Shown: positions 46,988 to 48,099 of the stretch, piece by piece
Layout: the number at the start of each line of letters is the position of its first letter
Numbering within the stretch: the stretch's first letter is position 1
From: a virus
IMG/VR virus record: IMGVR_UViG_3300048088_000772
Coordinates: 1-48,099 of that record
Direction: 5' to 3' (one strand)
DNA: 48,099 bases
Made by a program: the position numbers and the translations under genes
Notes under the pieces: generated by a model
Seen by the model: the letters and a program-made list of their open reading frames with translations, nothing else
What the model was told of the DNA's origin: nothing
Databases searched by the model: none

Positions 46988-48099
46988 GATTGTCCATTCA
47001 TGTTTATTCCATTTGAAAACACCTGAAGCCACGACCATTGACGGTAACGGTCACCTCTCCCACGGAGGTGTGTGTAGCGCCGTAAAGAATTCCAATCCCT
47101 ATGACCGGACACGCTCGACACCCTCGGAATGTCCCAGTCCATCTCAAACAGACGGCTCACACCTTCGTGCCTCAGATCATGGAAGTGCAGATCCTCAATC
47201 CCCAGCAGCGGGCACGCCCGCGTGAACGATGCGGATACCGACTTGGAGTTGTACGGAAAGATCTCGCGGTCGGTCCGGGGCATGCTCTGCAGGATCGCCC
47301 AAGCCTCATCCGGTAAATGGCACCACACATTGTTGCCGATCTTCTGCCCGGGGTTCTTCATATCACGCACCAGGACCGCCTGCCGGGACTCGTCAAGGTC
47401 ATCCCAGCGAATCCGCGTGATCTCCTCCTGACGGCGCGTCGAGAAGAGAGCAAACGCAATCATCTTCGGCATGTTGATCGACTCAGGTCGACGTACCTGC
47501 ATCTCGAAAAAATGCGCCATCAACCTATCCAACTCGTCGAGCGTCGGCCGACGGTTACGCTCCATGCTCTTGCTCACCATACCCAGCTTTCGCAACACCT
47601 TGCGTGCGTCAGGCATGGCAAGCGGATCCACCTCGTAGCCCCATGCCGGCCTTGCCACGGATAGGACAGCCCCTAGGTGCGAGAGATCATTGCCAACCGT
47701 CTGCGCCTGTACGCCGCCGCCCTCCTTCCCCATCCGCCACTGTGCAAACTCCACCAGCTTCTGACTGGTCAGAGCAGAGTCCTCAAGGTCTCCCAGCCAG
47801 GTATCCTTGATCGCTTTCAAGGTGGCGTTCTTGGTCTTTCCCAGCGGCCGGATCTTCTCGTACTCGTCCAGGTACTGCTCGATCATCTTCCTGATCGTCA
47901 CACCCTTACGGTTTGCACGCTCAATCGCACCAGGCTCAGCCAGCTCCGTCTCACGTCGTTTGATCCAAGCCTGCGCGACCTGCTTTCGGTCGAAGGTTTG
48001 GCTTTCCTGATAAACTGTGCGCCCGTCCCGATTGATCCGTATCTGCGCCGTGTAGGCCGTCGAGTTGTCCTTGCGCTTACGTGATGTGATCGTGCCCAT
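46984..48099 (-). CDS. int: Tyrosine integrase of the dusA-targeting type
   Basis: 371 residues; the ATG is the last triplet of the window. The N-terminus MGTITSRKRKDNSTAYTAQI is the AP2-like arm-binding part, then a core-binding helix region, then the catalytic domain with Arg in FALFSTRRQEEITRIRW, HDLRHEGVSRLF, GHRDW and the nucleophilic Tyr in SLRRYTHLRG. The N-terminus matches integrases that insert into the 5' end of dusA, which agrees with the dusA fragment at 3673. Upstream, beyond the window, attR and the rebuilt dusA are expected. Confidence 0.92.
   Translation of the reverse strand: MGTITSRKRKDNSTAYTAQIRINRDGRTVYQESQTFDRKQVAQAWIKRRETELAEPGAIERANRKGVTIRKMIEQYLDEYEKIRPLGKTKNATLKAIKDTWLGDLEDSALTSQKLVEFAQWRMGKEGGGVQAQTVGNDLSHLGAVLSVARPAWGYEVDPLAMPDARKVLRKLGMVSKSMERNRRPTLDELDRLMAHFFEMQVRRPESINMPKMIAFALFSTRRQEEITRIRWDDLDESRQAVLVRDMKNPGQKIGNNVWCHLPDEAWAILQSMPRTDREIFPYNSKSVSASFTRACPLLGIEDLHFHDLRHEGVSRLFEMDWDIPRVSSVSGHRDWNSLRRYTHLRGRGDRYRQWSWLQVFSNGINMNGQS

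Overview
The window looks like a chromosomal segment of a Pseudomonas (probably fluorescens group) carrying a type VI secretion (T6SS) accessory patch and a nearly complete temperate myophage. Pointers to Pseudomonas are the DUF6124 gene, canonical CTGT-N8-ACAG LexA boxes, PrtN-type activators and a displaced dusA 5' end. All assignments are by eye from protein and DNA motifs; no database search was run.

Region 1 (1-6161) holds T6SS cargo. Two homologous cassettes of PAAR protein, 260-residue glycine-zipper effector and DUF7079-like immunity protein lie at 1224-2909 and 4467-6161. A third immunity paralogue sits at 1-369. Between the cassettes are a small membrane protein gene and the first 24 codons of dusA, cut off just after the APMMDW motif (3673-3747). 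Phages with the kind of integrase found at the right end of the window insert at this point of dusA, so the fragment is the likely left attachment junction. The rebuilt dusA should lie just beyond 48099.

Region 2 (6162-11760) starts with relic sequence. It is followed by a promoter-hairpins-terminator unit that looks like a small RNA of about 125 nt, a DUF3800 gene and an AT-rich HEPN-domain gene, together a candidate RNA-linked defence locus. Next come an SOS cassette (umuD-umuC behind a LexA box, and divergently an HMCES/YedK-type SRAP protein) and two short repeat tracts.

Region 3 (11995-35511, all minus strand) is the prophage late region. In transcription order it runs: Q-like regulator, terminator, holin, small and large terminase, gpW joiner, lambda-type portal, ClpP-like protease, decoration protein and gpE-type capsid, then a P2-type contractile tail (V, W, J, I, fibre, Tfa, sheath, tube, E, tape measure, U, X, D), and finally GH19 endolysin, nested Rz/Rz1 spanins and a Dam-type methylase with its own LexA box. 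Heads are therefore lambda-like and tails P2-like. Terminator-like hairpins recur just upstream of late genes, which fits antitermination.

Region 4 (35504-39854) holds the leftward early genes (cro-like, CII-like, TraR-type zinc finger, VapE/primase) and the divergent LexA-like CI repressor. Region 5 (41275-45347) is a rightward early operon with a KilAC-domain protein, two PrtN-like activators and a C5-cytosine methylase whose reading frame is overlapped along its whole length by a second, well-formed frame. CI operators (ATCAAC-N5-GTTGAT) lie at both early promoters. Accessory genes are set into the prophage in minus orientation: a double-HEPN gene after cI, a membrane protein gene at 43625, and a P-loop ATPase gene coupled by ATGA to the integrase gene.
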